Source: Palsa-601 sp963801185 (GTDB lineage Bacteria > Actinomycetota > Acidimicrobiia > Acidimicrobiales > Bog-793). From it: a stretch of 64,000 nt of DNA. Below are positions 36,308-44,431 of this stretch, one piece after another. The position numbers and the translations under genes were made by a program. The DNA is taken from NCBI GenBank assembly GCA_963801185.1, contig CAWDDW010000001.1, positions 868,001 through 932,000 of the forward strand, in the 5' to 3' direction. Under the pieces are notes generated by a model that was not told the DNA's origin, did no database searches, and saw only the letters and a program-made list of their open reading frames with translations. The first letter of the stretch is position 1; each line of letters opens with the position of its first letter.

Positions 36308-37476
36308 CCGAACCGCTCCAGCGCCGCTTCCATGCCGTCGAGGATCCGCGGCCACGTGTAGTTGGCCAGGACGTACTCGCGACCGGACGCAGCAAGCTCT
36401 CCGGCGAGCTTCGGCGCCTCGGCCACCAGGCGCAGGCACTCGCCCATCTCGATCTCGTCGCCATAGACGAGCCCGCCGCCCGCGCGCTCACAGTGCCAGG
36501 CCACCACCTCGCTCGCCATGTTTGCGATGACGACTGTCGATGCCAGCCAGCTCTCCATGATCGTACGGGAGAAACTCTCGTTCGGGCTCGGCTGCAGGTA
36601 CGCCTCTGCCGCCGCGAAGGCGTTGGCGACCTCCTCGTCGTCGAGGTACCCGAGGTCGATGATGCGCTTGTCGAGAAGTGGCGGGATGTTCGGATCGCCG
36701 GCACCGATGCTCACTAGATCGAGCTGGAGCCCGTAGCGCACGATCGCAGCGCCGAATCCCCGAACTGCCTGTGGCCAGCCCTTTCCCTCCTCGCGGCGAC
36801 CCGCGGAGAGCACGAAGGGGCGCTCGAGCCCGTGCCGCTCGCGAAAGCCGGTCGGGTCGTAACCCTCGGGGACGTGCACGGCCGATCCCACCACCTTGTG
36901 GGAGGGCAGCGGAGCGATCCGGTGGCCGAGCTGATGCTCGGGCTCGGATTGGAACCACACCGATGCGGCACCTGCGAGTACCGAGCGAACCGACCGGAGG
37001 TAGACGTATGGCTCGTTGTGCAAGCAGGGCATGAGGATGCTCCGCTCCGGCGCCAGCTCGATGCAGTACAAGGTGGTCCAGAACAGGTAGGGCGAGTAGA
37101 TGAGCGCGTCGTACCCACGGGCCGACTCCGCGATGTGGAAGTAGAGGTCCGGCACGCGGAAACGGCTGTTGATCCACGCCAGCTCGTCCGTGTCAGAAAG
37201 CCTCTCACCTGCGAATATTCGCCGCTCCAGCGACGACCACAGGACCGGGTCCGATCTCGGCACGGTCTCGAAACGCCGGACCAGCACCTGACCGTCGAAC
37301 TCGACTCCGGCGGTCCACTCGTTCGCCCAGGTGTGGTGATCGCGCGCGCAAGTCGTCAACACCTCGACTTCGTGGCCCCGTGCCGCCAGCCCGCGGGCTT
37401 CCTCGCGCACCCGGGACTCCGATCCTCCGAGGACTCCGTCTCCGTAGCGGGGTGTCACGAACGCCAGCCTTGCCAC
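36304..37476 (-). CDS. GT4-type glycosyltransferase
   Basis: 390-residue GT-B enzyme. The N-terminus VARLAFVTPRYGDGVLGGSESRVREEARGLAARGHEVEVLTT has the glycine loop of GT4 enzymes. The C-terminal domain shows VLSAGRREEGKGWPQAV, VSIGAGDPNIPPLL, AEAYLQPSPNESFSRTIMESWLASTVVIANMASEV. The start GTG 37,476 is chosen because TAACAT (37,489-37,484, minus strand) lies seven bases upstream, a leaderless layout; an in-frame GTG at 37,533 is the alternative. It is followed by the overlapping glycosyltransferase-like gene. Confidence 0.8.
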   Translation of the reverse strand: MARLAFVTPRYGDGVLGGSESRVREEARGLAARGHEVEVLTTCARDHHTWANEWTAGVEFDGQVLVRRFETVPRSDPVLWSSLERRIFAGERLSDTDELAWINSRFRVPDLYFHIAESARGYDALIYSPYLFWTTLYCIELAPERSILMPCLHNEPYVYLRSVRSVLAGAASVWFQSEPEHQLGHRIAPLPSHKVVGSAVHVPEGYDPTGFRERHGLERPFVLSAGRREEGKGWPQAVRGFGAAIVRYGLQLDLVSIGAGDPNIPPLLDKRIIDLGYLDDEEVANAFAAAEAYLQPSPNESFSRTIMESWLASTVVIANMASEVVAWHCERAGGGLVYGDEIEMGECLRLVAEAPKLAGELAASGREYVLANYTWPRILDGMEAALERFG

Positions 37477-37483
37477 GGCGCCG

Positions 37484-37489
37484 ATGTTA
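37484..37489 (-). promoter_or_regulatory. -10 box, leaderless promoter of the GT4 gene
   Basis: TAACAT on the minus strand, seven bases before GTG 37,476. It fits the TANNNT box and spacing seen at five other starts in this window. Confidence 0.4.
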
Positions 37490-37589
37490 CCGGTAGAGCT
37501 CTCGATTGCCGGGAAACGGGGCATCTTTTTCACGCGGAAATGCCAATCCAGATCTCAAGGTGACGGCTCGATCTTCCGATTATTACTAC

Positions 37590-40013
37590 GTGCTCCCTCG
37601 GGCTCTCACCAATCATGGGCGAAGGCACCATAGGCTCCGCCTTCGCAGCCGGCCCACGCGGCCAACAAGGGCCAGAGCAGGCGCCGCCGCCACGCTGGCA
37701 GTCGGCCTGGCTCTGGCAGCAGTGCCTGCACTCGCGTCCGCCGCACCCCGGGCCGGGAGCGGACCAGGTCTGAAGCCTTCGGCAGGGTGCCCGACCTCTC
37801 CGGAGACAGCTTTCGGCCAGGCGGTGTGGCAGTTGTGCAATATCGGAGGACAGGGCTTCACTTCGCCGGTGGTTGGCACGATCGACGGGACGAAGGTCGT
37901 CGTCGACGCATCGCTCACGGGCTGGGTCTACGTCGTGAACGCCAGGACGGGAGCCGAGATGCCGGGATGGCCACAGCCTGCGAGGCTCGTCGGCGACACG
38001 GCGACGGCGATCGACTCGAGCCCGGCGATCGCCTATCTCGATGGGCCCGACAGGCAGCCGAGCATCGTGGTCGGCCTCGGCAGCCACTACGTCGAGGAGC
38101 AGAACGGCGGCGTGATGGCCTGGAACGCCAACGGTTCGGTGCGGTTCCGCTTCCTCACGAAGAGGACCTTCGCCGAGTGGGGCGGGAAGCCGAACGACTG
38201 GACCGATGGGGTCTTCGCGACACCCGCCATAGGCGACATCACCGGTGACGGGCAGCAGGACATCGTCTTCGGGTCGTGGGATCACTACGTTTACGCGCTC
38301 AACCCTGAAGGCAAGGTCCTGCCCGGGTTCCCGGTCCAGCGGGCCGACACCATGTGGTCCTCGCCGGCGCTCGCCGACATCACGCATTCCGGGAAGATGG
38401 ACATCATCGAGGGAAGCGACGCAAGCGGCTGGCACGGGCCGACCGGGGGCCCGGCGTGCTACGGAGGATGGGTCTCTGACTATCGCTACATCTTCGGGGC
38501 GCCCCGACTCATGTGGGAGCGGTGCCTCCCCGAGCCCGTGTGGTCGAGTCCGGCGGTCACCACTTTCGGTACCACTCCGGTCATCGCCGTCGGGACCAGC
38601 TGGTTCCCCGAGCCGTCGCACCCGGCCGCCGAGGACGACGTGTTCGCGTTCAACGCGTTGACCGGCGCATCGATTCCGGGGTGGCCCGTCAATGCCGGCG
38701 GCCCGACATTCGGCTCTCCAGCCATCGCATCTCTGACGTCGACCGGCGGTAATGCCGTCGTCGAGAGCTCGTGCGCTGACTGCCTGAGCGGACCGTCGAT
38801 CGTCTCTGCATGGGACCAGGCCGGGAAGCTGATCTGGCGCACCCACATCACGCCGCACAGCGAAGAGCTCGCCTCCCCCGCCGTGGCCGACGTCGTTGGA
38901 TCCTCCTCGACCAACGACGTGCTGATCGGAAACGCCGCCGGGCTGTTCGTGCTGAACGCAGCAAACGGCCAGAAGACGGCGGGCACGAACGCGGAGCCGA
39001 TCAACGGCAGCTGCAACGTAGGTGGCACTCCGGTCGTGGCGACGGTTCCGGGCTCGAAGACCGGCTACATGATGTTCACCAACTGCGGGTTCCACGGGCC
39101 CGGGCAGCCGACCAACTCCTACCTCCGCAGCTACAACATCCCGCCGCCCGCCAAACCGGCTCCGTGGCCGATGTTCAGGGCCAACGCCCAGCGCACCGGC
39201 GTACCCGATCCTGACTCGCAGTCAACTGGCCCGTGCAAGACACCGAAGTCCCCGAGCGGCTACCGGCTGTTCGGGGCCGGTGGCACCGTCTACGGGTTCG
39301 GCGCATCGGGCTACTGTGGCGACCTCGCTCACCAGATTCTGCCCGAGAACGTCGCCGGCATGGCCTCGACACCGGACGGTGGAGGGTACTGGCTCGCGCT
39401 CAAGGACGGCGCCGTCTATGCCTTTGGGAACGCCAGGTCCTACGGGGACTTGCGCGGGGACTCATGGAGGGGCGGCGCAGGAGACATCGCGCCGGGCGCG
39501 CCGATAGTGGGCATCTCCTCGACGCCCGACGGGAAGGGATACTTCCTGCTCGCCGGAGATGGCTCTGTGTATGCGTTCGGCGACGCGAAATACCACGGAT
39601 CACGGGGCGACTACAAGGCGAGCGGTGCACCGGTCGGGATCGCGACGGACCTGGCGACCGGTGGTTACTGGATCGCCACCTCGACTGGGCACGTTTACAA
39701 CTTCGGTGCCCCGTTCCACGGCTCCCAGACGGCGGCTCACTTCTCACCGATCGTCGCCATCGCTCCTCTGCTGTCTGGGCAGGGCTACTGGCTCGTCACC
39801 GCCAGCGGCGTCGTCTTCGCGAAGGGGAAGGCCGTCAACTACGGCTCGCGCTACGGAACGACGATGGTCGGCATAATCGGCGGCAAGAAGGACAAGGGCT
39901 ACTACCTCGTCGACAGCATGGGCGGTGTCTACAAGTTCGGGTCTGTGCCGTTCGACGGCTCGGTGTCGGGCCACACGAGCGGTGACCCTGTCGCCGGGAT
40001 CTCGGGGCCCTGA
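37590..40013 (+). CDS. Secreted beta-propeller protein with GYWL...FG repeats
   Basis: About 807 residues (GTG 37,590 is the likely start; the frame is open farther upstream). A signal peptide (RAGAAATLAVGLALAAVPALASA) is followed by a PQQ/FG-GAP-type propeller. That part has Ca-binding loops GDITGDGQQDIVFGS and ADITHSGKMDIIEGS and blades such as GSPAIASLTS and WSSPAVTTFG. The C-terminal 270 residues hold six repeats of about 45 residues: GYWLALKDGAVYAFG, GYFLLAGDGSVYAFG, GYWIATSTGHVYNFG, GYWLVTASGVVFAKG, GYYLVDSMGGVYKFG and a first diverged copy. Each is followed by a YGS or GS turn. These repeats are common in secreted proteins of Acidimicrobiia. Function is unknown, probably cell-surface. 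Confidence 0.75.
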   Translation: MLPRALTNHGRRHHRLRLRSRPTRPTRARAGAAATLAVGLALAAVPALASAAPRAGSGPGLKPSAGCPTSPETAFGQAVWQLCNIGGQGFTSPVVGTIDGTKVVVDASLTGWVYVVNARTGAEMPGWPQPARLVGDTATAIDSSPAIAYLDGPDRQPSIVVGLGSHYVEEQNGGVMAWNANGSVRFRFLTKRTFAEWGGKPNDWTDGVFATPAIGDITGDGQQDIVFGSWDHYVYALNPEGKVLPGFPVQRADTMWSSPALADITHSGKMDIIEGSDASGWHGPTGGPACYGGWVSDYRYIFGAPRLMWERCLPEPVWSSPAVTTFGTTPVIAVGTSWFPEPSHPAAEDDVFAFNALTGASIPGWPVNAGGPTFGSPAIASLTSTGGNAVVESSCADCLSGPSIVSAWDQAGKLIWRTHITPHSEELASPAVADVVGSSSTNDVLIGNAAGLFVLNAANGQKTAGTNAEPINGSCNVGGTPVVATVPGSKTGYMMFTNCGFHGPGQPTNSYLRSYNIPPPAKPAPWPMFRANAQRTGVPDPDSQSTGPCKTPKSPSGYRLFGAGGTVYGFGASGYCGDLAHQILPENVAGMASTPDGGGYWLALKDGAVYAFGNARSYGDLRGDSWRGGAGDIAPGAPIVGISSTPDGKGYFLLAGDGSVYAFGDAKYHGSRGDYKASGAPVGIATDLATGGYWIATSTGHVYNFGAPFHGSQTAAHFSPIVAIAPLLSGQGYWLVTASGVVFAKGKAVNYGSRYGTTMVGIIGGKKDKGYYLVDSMGGVYKFGSVPFDGSVSGHTSGDPVAGISGP

Positions 40014-40026
40014 TCCTGCTACGGCG

Positions 40027-41275
40027 CTAGGAGTCCGCCGGGACGTCCACGCCTGCCCAACGCTCGGCCACCTCCTGCGGGCTGAGCACCCAGGTTCTGC
40101 TGAGCAACGCACGCTCGCCGAGCACTCTCGGCAACAGACGAGGGATTACTTCAGCCACACCGTCATCCCCGCCACCGTGCCGCTTCTTCCAGGTTTCCCG
40201 GAGGCCGAGACTCACCGGAGCATTCCGCAGCAACGTGAGCAGACGGTTGCGCTCGAGCAAAAAGTGCACCCGGCGTGACAGGACTCCACCGCTCGTTGCG
40301 CCCCGTTCGTGGCGAACGGTGACGGTCGGGTCGAACAGGAGCCGGTAGCCCTGGAGCCGTGCCCTCCAACACCAGTCGGTGTCTTCGTAGTAGGCGAAGT
40401 ACCGGGGCTCGAACGCTCCCACCTTCGACAGCACTTCTCTCGTCGTCACCATCGCCGCACCTGTCAGGCCGAAACGTTCCTCCCACGTGTCGAATTCCTC
40501 GTCATCGGCGACGTCTGCCCCGATGTCGCCTACATAGCCGTCCTCACGGAGGTAGGAGCCGACGCTGTTGACGAGGCTCACGACTCGAGTAGGGCGGACG
40601 TGCTCGTTGTTGAGCAGGAGCTCCACTGGACCGCTCCCCGGCGCCAGAGGCACGTAGAAAGGCACGTCTCTCCCCGCTGTCCACCGCCAGCGGGGAGGGT
40701 CATCGGAGTCGGGCAGGCCGGCGGCTGACACGCTGTCAGTGGCAGCGAGGGGCGACCCTGCGTGATTCGTCTCCATCCGATGGATGCCCGGCCCGACGAG
40801 GTACGGGAGCACGTCACGGCCTCCGAGCGTCGCCACGAGAAGGCGACGACCGAGCGGCCGGTGGTCACCCGGGGCCCACCAAGGCTCGTCGTCGAGCACC
40901 AGCTCGAGGTACCGGCCCGACAGCACGACCTTCGGACCGACCGCCGCCACGGTCGGGTCTTCGAGAGCCGAGGCGGCAGAGGCCAGCCAGCCCTCTCCGG
41001 CCTGGGCGTCGTCGTTGAGGAACGCGACAACGTCTCCCCTGGCCATCTTCGCCCCGGCATTCGCTCCAGCGGGAAATTCCGACGTTCTCGGGGATGCGCA
41101 CGGTTCGCGCGCCGTGGCGCTCGGCGATCCGGCTGGCGGCCTCGCCGGGCGACCCGTTGTCGACAACGACGATGTCGATCTCTCCCACGTCGCCGGCCTG
41201 TGCCACCACCGACTCGACGCAGCGCGCGAGCCTGTCGGTCGGGCGATAGGAGACGATGACGACCGAGTGGGTCAG
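40027..41275 (-). CDS. GT2 glycosyltransferase (frameshifted, CTG start candidate)
   Basis: GT-A enzyme. The N-terminus HSVVIVSYRPTDRLARCVESVV...DIVVVDNGSPGEA...VRIPENVG and the continuation FPAGANAGAKMARGDVVAFLNDDAQAG are in different frames. One extra base in 41,074-41,080 explains the break (ENVGFPAGANAG when repaired). DNGS and LNDDA are the nucleotide and metal (DxD-like) sites. GAFEPRYFAYYEDTDWCWRARLQGYRLLFDP is the acceptor-side ED motif. Repaired length is about 415 residues. No ATG or GTG exists near the N-terminus; CTG 41,275 gives a CTGA overlap with the clpP stop and has GAAGG seven bases upstream. Confidence 0.75.
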
Positions 41276-41877
41276 GAAACGACCTTCAGGGAGGACCGGT
41301 CGATCACCTGGTCGATGAAGCCGTATTCCTTCGCTTCCTCCGCTGTGAACCAACGGTCGCGGTCGGAATCCGCCTCGATCCGCTCTATTGGCTGGCCTGT
41401 GTGGAACGCGATCCGCTCTGCCATCATCCGCTTCAGGTAAACGATCTGCTCTGCCTGGATGGCGATGTCTGCTGCCTGACCCTGCATCTGACCTGACGGT
41501 TGGTGCATGAGGATGCGGCTGTGCGGCAAGGCGAAGCGCTTGCCCGGCGTCCCCGCACACAGCAGGAACTGCCCCATCGATGCCGCCAACCCGAGACAGA
41601 TCGTGGAGACGTCGCAGCGGATGAACTGCATCGTGTCGTAGATGGCGAGGCCGTCGGTGACCGAGCCGCCAGGGGAGTTGATGTACACGTACACGTCCCG
41701 GTCAGCGTCCTCGGCCTCGAGCAACAACAGCTGGGCACAGATGAGGTTGGCGGACGACTGGTCGACCTGCGTGCCGAGAAAGACGATCCGTTCCCTGAGC
41801 AGCTGCTTGAACACGTCCGCCGAAGCATCGGCGAGGCTCCCCTGGGCTGCCATCAACTGCGTAGGTGCACCCGTCAT
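41272..41877 (-). CDS. clpP: ATP-dependent Clp protease proteolytic subunit
   Basis: Serine protease of 201 residues that forms the Clp proteolytic chamber. The catalytic triad is visible: Ser100 in GLAASMGQFLL, His125 in RILMHQPSG, and Asp174 in DSDRDRWF. YVYINSPGGSVTDGLAIYDTM is the oxyanion and handle region. The ATG start at 41,877 gives MTGAPTQLMAAQG. Actinobacteria usually have two adjacent clpP genes; here a single gene is followed by a glycosyltransferase read in overlap, which is unusual. No clpX lies in the window. Confidence 0.95.
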   Translation of the reverse strand: MTGAPTQLMAAQGSLADASADVFKQLLRERIVFLGTQVDQSSANLICAQLLLLEAEDADRDVYVYINSPGGSVTDGLAIYDTMQFIRCDVSTICLGLAASMGQFLLCAGTPGKRFALPHSRILMHQPSGQMQGQAADIAIQAEQIVYLKRMMAERIAFHTGQPIERIEADSDRDRWFTAEEAKEYGFIDQVIDRSSLKVVS

Positions 41878-42017
41878 CGTCTTTCCGTCCTCCTCGTTCC
41901 GGTTCGGCCCAGTCTCGCTTGCGCGGAGTCCGGCCGAGCGGATCGAGGCTACCGGACGGTGACGGCAGCCAGGGAATCGCGGCTCTGGGCGGTACGATCA
42001 ACCGTGAGGTAGCTCAC

Positions 42018-42099
42018 GCGGGCGTGGCGAAATTGGCAGACGTGCCGGGTTTAGGTCCCGGTCCCTTCGGGGGTGGAGGTTCGAGTCCTCTCGCCCGCA
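42018..42099 (+). tRNA. tRNA-Leu (anticodon UAG)
   Basis: The acceptor stem GCGGGCG pairs fully with CGCCCGC (42,092-42,098), with discriminator A at 42,099. The D-arm carries TGGCGAAATTGGCAGACG. The anticodon arm CCGGG-TTTAGGT-CCCGG places TAG at positions 34-36. A long variable arm (class II) with CCCTTCGGGGG follows. The T-arm has GGTTCGAGTCC. CCA is not encoded. The 3' half is antisense to the tail of a minus-strand esterase gene, and the 3' end is the first unit of a 12-base tandem repeat. Confidence 0.96.
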
Positions 42100-43031
42100 C
42101 TCTCGCCCGCACTCTCGCCCGCACTCTCGCCCGCACTCTCGCCCCGATGAGCGCGCGCCTTCCCGCCCGGGGCGGCGACGATCATCTTGAGGATCTCCTC
42201 TGTGATCCTGGGCTCGAGTCCTTCGGTGTGGCCCTTGTCAAGCCGGACGACGTCTGCGATGACCCAGCCGCCGCGGGCTTGAGGGTAGACGTAGACCTGC
42301 GCCGTGCCGGGCCGCGGAGCGAGCCCCCACGATGGAGTGGAGTAGGCCTCACGAGGCGCGTCGTGGACCTGACCGGGCTCGTCGTCGACCACGTCGGGCA
42401 GGCGGACCCGCGGTGCGGTCCCGTACTTCTCGGCCCAGGGGGACGACTCGGGGAGGGCCACGATCTCGTGCTCGCCCGTTGCGAAGATAAACGACAGATC
42501 CGCGCTCGGCGTGGCCGCCGCGCCAAGCCTCGGCCTCTCCCCCGGCGGGAACCTCGGTGGCCCAGCGCCCGGCGCTCGACCGGGCCCGAAACCGGGGACT
42601 ACCTCGGCTCGCCCGATGCGCCCACCCGACAGGCTCAACCACCCGTCCACCCGGCTGGCGAAGTAGTCCGTCGACAAGAGGCGATTGCAGGTCATCCCGC
42701 CTTGAGAGTGACCGACGAGCCAGAACGACCCGAGGCTTTCGCGCCCGAACCGCTCGAAGACGTGCTCCACGACGTTCACCAAGTGGGCATCGTCGGCCTC
42801 CCCGACCCATCTCCGGAACGGCTCGGAGGTGGCTGCAGTCGGAGTCGCCACCACGAGCCGGTGGGCGTCGACGTAGTCGCAGGCGGGGAAGTAGCGGCGT
42901 TGCCATGCGCCGAAGGATCCACCGCCGTGGAGGTTGAGCGCGAACGTGAGCGCCTCACCCGGCACCAGGTCGTCGGGGTAGTCAAGGTAGAACTTCCTCC
43001 CGGTCTCGTCCACCACCGATTCGCTGCCCAT
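42051..43031 (-). CDS. Secondary-metabolism/PHB-depolymerase-type esterase
   Basis: Alpha/beta hydrolase of 326 residues resembling the LpqC/PHB-depolymerase group. The N-terminus RKFYLDYPDDLVPGEALTFALNLHGGGSFG supplies the oxyanion loop, and the nucleophile elbow is GHSQG in SFWLVGHSQGGMTCNRLL. A C-terminal His in LDKGHTEGLEP is the probable triad base. No signal peptide is seen. The last 40 or so residues are odd: a GESA repeat, then ERTRTSTPEGTGT read from the antisense strand of tRNA-Leu, with the TAA stop opposite the anticodon loop. The normal C-terminus probably ended before the repeat. Confidence 0.78.
   Translation of the reverse strand: MGSESVVDETGRKFYLDYPDDLVPGEALTFALNLHGGGSFGAWQRRYFPACDYVDAHRLVVATPTAATSEPFRRWVGEADDAHLVNVVEHVFERFGRESLGSFWLVGHSQGGMTCNRLLSTDYFASRVDGWLSLSGGRIGRAEVVPGFGPGRAPGAGPPRFPPGERPRLGAAATPSADLSFIFATGEHEIVALPESSPWAEKYGTAPRVRLPDVVDDEPGQVHDAPREAYSTPSWGLAPRPGTAQVYVYPQARGGWVIADVVRLDKGHTEGLEPRITEEILKMIVAAPGGKARAHRGESAGESAGESAGESAGERTRTSTPEGTGT
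42089..42144 (+). repeat. 12-bp tandem repeat grown from the tRNA-Leu 3' end
   Basis: The unit TCTCGCCCGCAC occurs four times exactly (42,089, 42,101, 42,113, 42,125) plus eight bases of a fifth. The first copy contains the 3' acceptor strand and discriminator of tRNA-Leu. Being a multiple of three, the array reads as GESA repeats in the esterase on the other strand. Confidence 0.95.
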
Positions 43032-43103
43032 CGCTCTCCCTCAGCTCGGAAAAGGAGCCCGTACTCATGGGCGGGGCCGTCGGACCTGGCCGACGCGCTC
43101 CGA

Positions 43104-44042
43104 TCAGTAACGGACCATACCGTCCGCGGGATCGACGATCCGGAACGTGCTCATCACGTGCTGGAACGTCGTGTCGACGGTCGTCGCCGGCCCCGACACC
43201 AAGATCTCGTAGGCGACGTGCCCGTCGAGCACCATGACACCGAAGTCTGCCAAGGCTCCCCCGTCATGGGTCGAGGCCAGAAAGGCGGCGGGGAGTCCCT
43301 GTATCTCCGTGGCCCCACGCTCGCGGAGCGTCGGCCGCGATGCGAGGGCGCCGTGGGAGATGACGGTGTGGATGAAAGTACCGGCGCTGAAACGCCCCAA
43401 CTTGCCTAGCGGGAAGGGGTACACGCCCACAGTCACGGCGGAGCTGCCCGAATCTGCCGTGTAGATGGTGGCGGTGTACGGCGCGCGTACGAGCGCGAGA
43501 TGCACGTGACCGACTGACGGGGCCGACGGGAACTCGGCGACGAACGGCAGGCCGCTGGCCTCGTAGCGCTGCGGTGAGGTGAGAGCGGGTGCATCGAGCT
43601 GGTTCTGTTGGCTGTGCGAGCTCAGCTCGTTCGCCAAGATGGGACCGCCGATTGCTGCCACCGCGAGCACGGCGATCGCGACCAACCAGACCCGCAGATG
43701 GCCGGACAGCAGCGCGTCCTTCGCACGGGTGCCCACGTGACGCCCACTCGACCATTCATCCGTCTTGTGCGCAGGCGGCCGGCGCTCCGCCGGAGGTTGC
43801 CAGGCACGGAGCAACTCCTCAGGCAGGACGGTACGCGACTGCTCTCGCGCGGCTTGCGCCCAGCTCACCGTGCCCGAGGCAGGAGAGGCCGGATGAGGCG
43901 TGGGAGACCGTTCCGCTCCTGCCGGTGCGGTCGGTGTGCGGCATGCAGGGCATGAGGACAGGAACAGCACATCGGCGCCGCACGCGGCACACCGCTGGGC
44001 GCTCAGGGATGACGATGAGTTCTCGGCCCGGATCGCGGACAC
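43104..44042 (-). CDS. Zinc-ribbon membrane protein of unknown function
   Basis: 312 residues. The N-terminal zinc ribbon has Cys18, Cys21, Cys31 and Cys34 (CAACGADVLFLSSCPAC). A Pro/Ala-rich linker (40-110) and one membrane segment at about 117-136 (VWLVAIAVLAVAAIGGPIL) follow. The outside domain of about 175 residues contains SGLPFVAEFPSAP, VTVGVYPFPLGKL and ILVSGPATTVDTTFQHVMSTFRI. This plan, cytosolic ribbon plus single helix plus sensor-like domain, is common among actinobacterial membrane proteins without assigned role. The GTG start at 44,042. I do not recognise the family. Confidence 0.7.
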   Translation of the reverse strand: MSAIRAENSSSSLSAQRCAACGADVLFLSSCPACRTPTAPAGAERSPTPHPASPASGTVSWAQAAREQSRTVLPEELLRAWQPPAERRPPAHKTDEWSSGRHVGTRAKDALLSGHLRVWLVAIAVLAVAAIGGPILANELSSHSQQNQLDAPALTSPQRYEASGLPFVAEFPSAPSVGHVHLALVRAPYTATIYTADSGSSAVTVGVYPFPLGKLGRFSAGTFIHTVISHGALASRPTLRERGATEIQGLPAAFLASTHDGGALADFGVMVLDGHVAYEILVSGPATTVDTTFQHVMSTFRIVDPADGMVRY

Positions 44043-44272
44043 GCCACATTGAATCGGCAGGTCGCAGGCGATCCTTTAGCTCCCGTTGACTTCGTGAGCA
44101 GGCACTCCGGTCGCCGGGCCTCGTCACGAGGCGGTGAGAGCTCGACTCGTCTTCTCCGCCAAAGCTGTTGAGCTGGGTCTTTGCAACTCGTGAGACTGAA
44201 CCGGCAACCATCGGAGCACTTCAGCGCCAAGCGCGCAGAAGGGCCTGACTAACACTCTCCGTGGCTTCTTGC

Positions 44273-44278
44273 TACTCT
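44273..44278 (+). promoter_or_regulatory. Candidate -10 box for leader ORF and GGDEF gene
   Basis: TACTCT fits TANNNT, 12 bases before the AGGGAGGGG ribosome site of the short leader ORF. No good -35 at proper spacing. Confidence 0.3.
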
Positions 44279-44302
44279 AAGTGTTCGAAAAGGGAGGGGC
44301 GT

Positions 44303-44431
44303 ATGCGAAGGATCGCCACCTGCCGAGCACGGCAACCAGGTGACGAGGCCAGGCGGGAACGTGCCGGCAAACCTCGACACCGGACGTCCCTGCAACCGTA
44401 CTGGCACTTCCGAGTGGTGACGGCGCCATGA
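44303..44431 (+). CDS. 42-aa Arg-rich leader ORF coupled to the GGDEF gene
   Basis: ATG at 44,303 is preceded by AGGGAGGGG (44,291-44,299), the best ribosome site in this region. The peptide starts MRRIATCRARQPGDEARRER and ends FRVVTAP. Its TGA overlaps the ATG of the GGDEF gene (ATGA), so the downstream gene is likely translated by coupling. The GGDEF ATG itself lacks a good ribosome site. The product is very basic and has no recognisable domain; the act of translating it may matter more than the peptide. Confidence 0.5.
   Translation: MRRIATCRARQPGDEARRERAGKPRHRTSLQPYWHFRVVTAP

Noticed and set aside
42089..42144. CRISPR-like array
   Set aside because: Units are 12 bases in direct tandem with no spacers; it is a simple tandem repeat from the tRNA end.
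42018..43031. Genomic island inserted at tRNA-Leu
   Set aside because: No integrase, no distant second copy of the tRNA end in the window and no change in gene character; only local tandem copies are seen.
41865..43409. 514-codon plus-strand frame across tRNA-Leu and the esterase
   Set aside because: It would translate through a functional tRNA gene and lies antisense to an esterase with a clear GHSQG motif.
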